Of a stretch of DNA of 64,000 nt, positions 63,695 through 64,000 are shown in pieces (position 1 is the stretch's first letter; each line of letters opens with the position of its first letter). The notes under the pieces were generated by a model, which was given only the letters and a program-made list of their open reading frames with translations, was not told the origin of the DNA and did no database searches. Made by a program: the position numbers and the translations under genes. This stretch comes from Amycolatopsis tucumanensis (lineage in GTDB: Bacteria > Actinomycetota > Actinomycetes > Mycobacteriales > Pseudonocardiaceae), in NCBI RefSeq assembly GCF_021654135.1, contig NZ_JAKGSD010000003.1, forward strand, positions 49,391 to 113,390. The letters run 5' to 3'.

Positions 63695-64000
63695 TCAGAC
63701 CTTCACCGACGGGCGGCCCGGCGACAGCGCGCCCGCGGCGATCGCGGCCACCGCGGCCGTCACGGCGAACACCAGGAACCCGCCGCGGAACCCGGCGAGC
63801 GTCTCCGCGACCAGGCTCGCCGCCGCGACGCTCGACACCACCGCGGCCCCCAGCGAAGCCCCGAACTCGTGGAACGTGCTCACGATCCCCGACGCGATCC
63901 CGGCCTCGTGCGGTGCGACCTGCCCCAGTGCCGTCGCCGACGCCACCACGAAGAGCACCCCGGTGCCGGCGCCCGCGACCGCGATGCTGATCGCCACCAC
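63695..64000 (-). CDS. MFS transporter, C-terminal part only
   Basis: The last 101 or so residues of a major facilitator transporter, cut by the window end. It contains GTGVLFVVASATALGQV, EAGIASGIVSTFHEFGASLG and a final helix GFLVFAVTAAVAAIAAGAL, which matches the C-terminal part of the DHA2 (14-helix) drug-export type. The start lies beyond the window; the stop is at 63695. No regulator is visible on this side. Confidence 0.85.
   Translation of the reverse strand: MVAISIAVAGAGTGVLFVVASATALGQVAPHEAGIASGIVSTFHEFGASLGAAVVSSVAAASLVAETLAGFRGGFLVFAVTAAVAAIAAGALSPGRPSVKV

Overview
The window looks like a chromosomal piece of a high-GC actinomycete. Third-position G/C is very strong, GTG and TTG starts are common, many messages appear leaderless, and mycothiol-type (MDMPI) proteins, ECF41 sigma, WXG100/EspC-like proteins, numerous TetR/MarR/GntR/XRE/LuxR regulators and a mymA-like flavin monooxygenase operon are present. 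Pseudonocardiaceae (Amycolatopsis or a close relative) is the best guess. I see no rRNA, tRNA, prophage, insertion sequence or CRISPR array.

Layout. 0-6.2 kb: a hydrolase, a cytochrome P450 divergent from a TetR regulator with a clear shared operator, a small membrane protein, a WXG100/EspC-like protein pair and a LuxR regulator. 6.2-15.3 kb: a tightly coupled nine-gene plus-strand operon behind an AT-rich palindrome. It encodes a CUT2 sugar ABC transporter, a zinc dehydrogenase, a DUF4380 protein, an SDR, a DgoR-like GntR regulator, D-galactonate dehydratase (DgoD) and an SMP-30 lactonase, i.e. the upper part of an oxidative (De Ley-Doudoroff-type) galactose/galactonate route without its kinase and aldolase. 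15.4-24.2 kb: a TetR regulator, a large repeat array, tandem operators and an operon of Baeyer-Villiger-type monooxygenase, PF10118 ferritin-like protein, 2Fe-2S reductase, aldehyde dehydrogenase, SDR and esterase, ending in an enoyl-CoA hydratase pseudogene that carries an internal inversion. 24.2-37.4 kb: an ABC-F protein, a penicillin-binding protein and several secreted or membrane proteins (phosphodiesterase, Nep1-like protein, beta-propeller, DUF916-like, purple acid phosphatase, HupE, lipoprotein), with a MarR/quinone-oxidoreductase pair. 37.4-42.8 kb: an ECF41 sigma factor with a self-type promoter, a broken MarR/SRPBCC pair, an MDMPI protein and a large transketolase-like enzyme divergent from an Lrp regulator. 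43-52.6 kb: a minus-strand run from a NiCoT transporter through DUF4331, hydrolase, flavin reductase and two RibD-like proteins, then Dps and a two-component cluster. Two copies of one 14-bp palindrome sit before the transporter/Dps pair and before the receiver gene. 52.6-64 kb: DUF1345, AraC, a three-subunit molybdenum hydroxylase of PaoABC type, DoxX, cupin, a zinc-type dehydrogenase with a tandemly duplicated tail, OsmC, SMP-30, pentapeptide-repeat protein and a cut-off MFS transporter.

The most unusual pattern is not a gene. At three intergenic places (about 16.1-16.7, 28.4-29.1 and 59.7-60.2 kb), and perhaps at two more (0-0.15 and 2.9-3.2 kb), locus-specific tandem duplications begin inside the last codons of a gene and repeat its 3' end plus flank. 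Unit lengths (about 62, 136 and hundreds of bp; about 47 bp at 3 kb) and sequences differ at each locus, so this is not one mobile repeat family. Gene decay is also visible: an inverted and deleted ECH gene, a broken MarR and SRPBCC pair, and a kinase remnant without its phospho-acceptor histidine.
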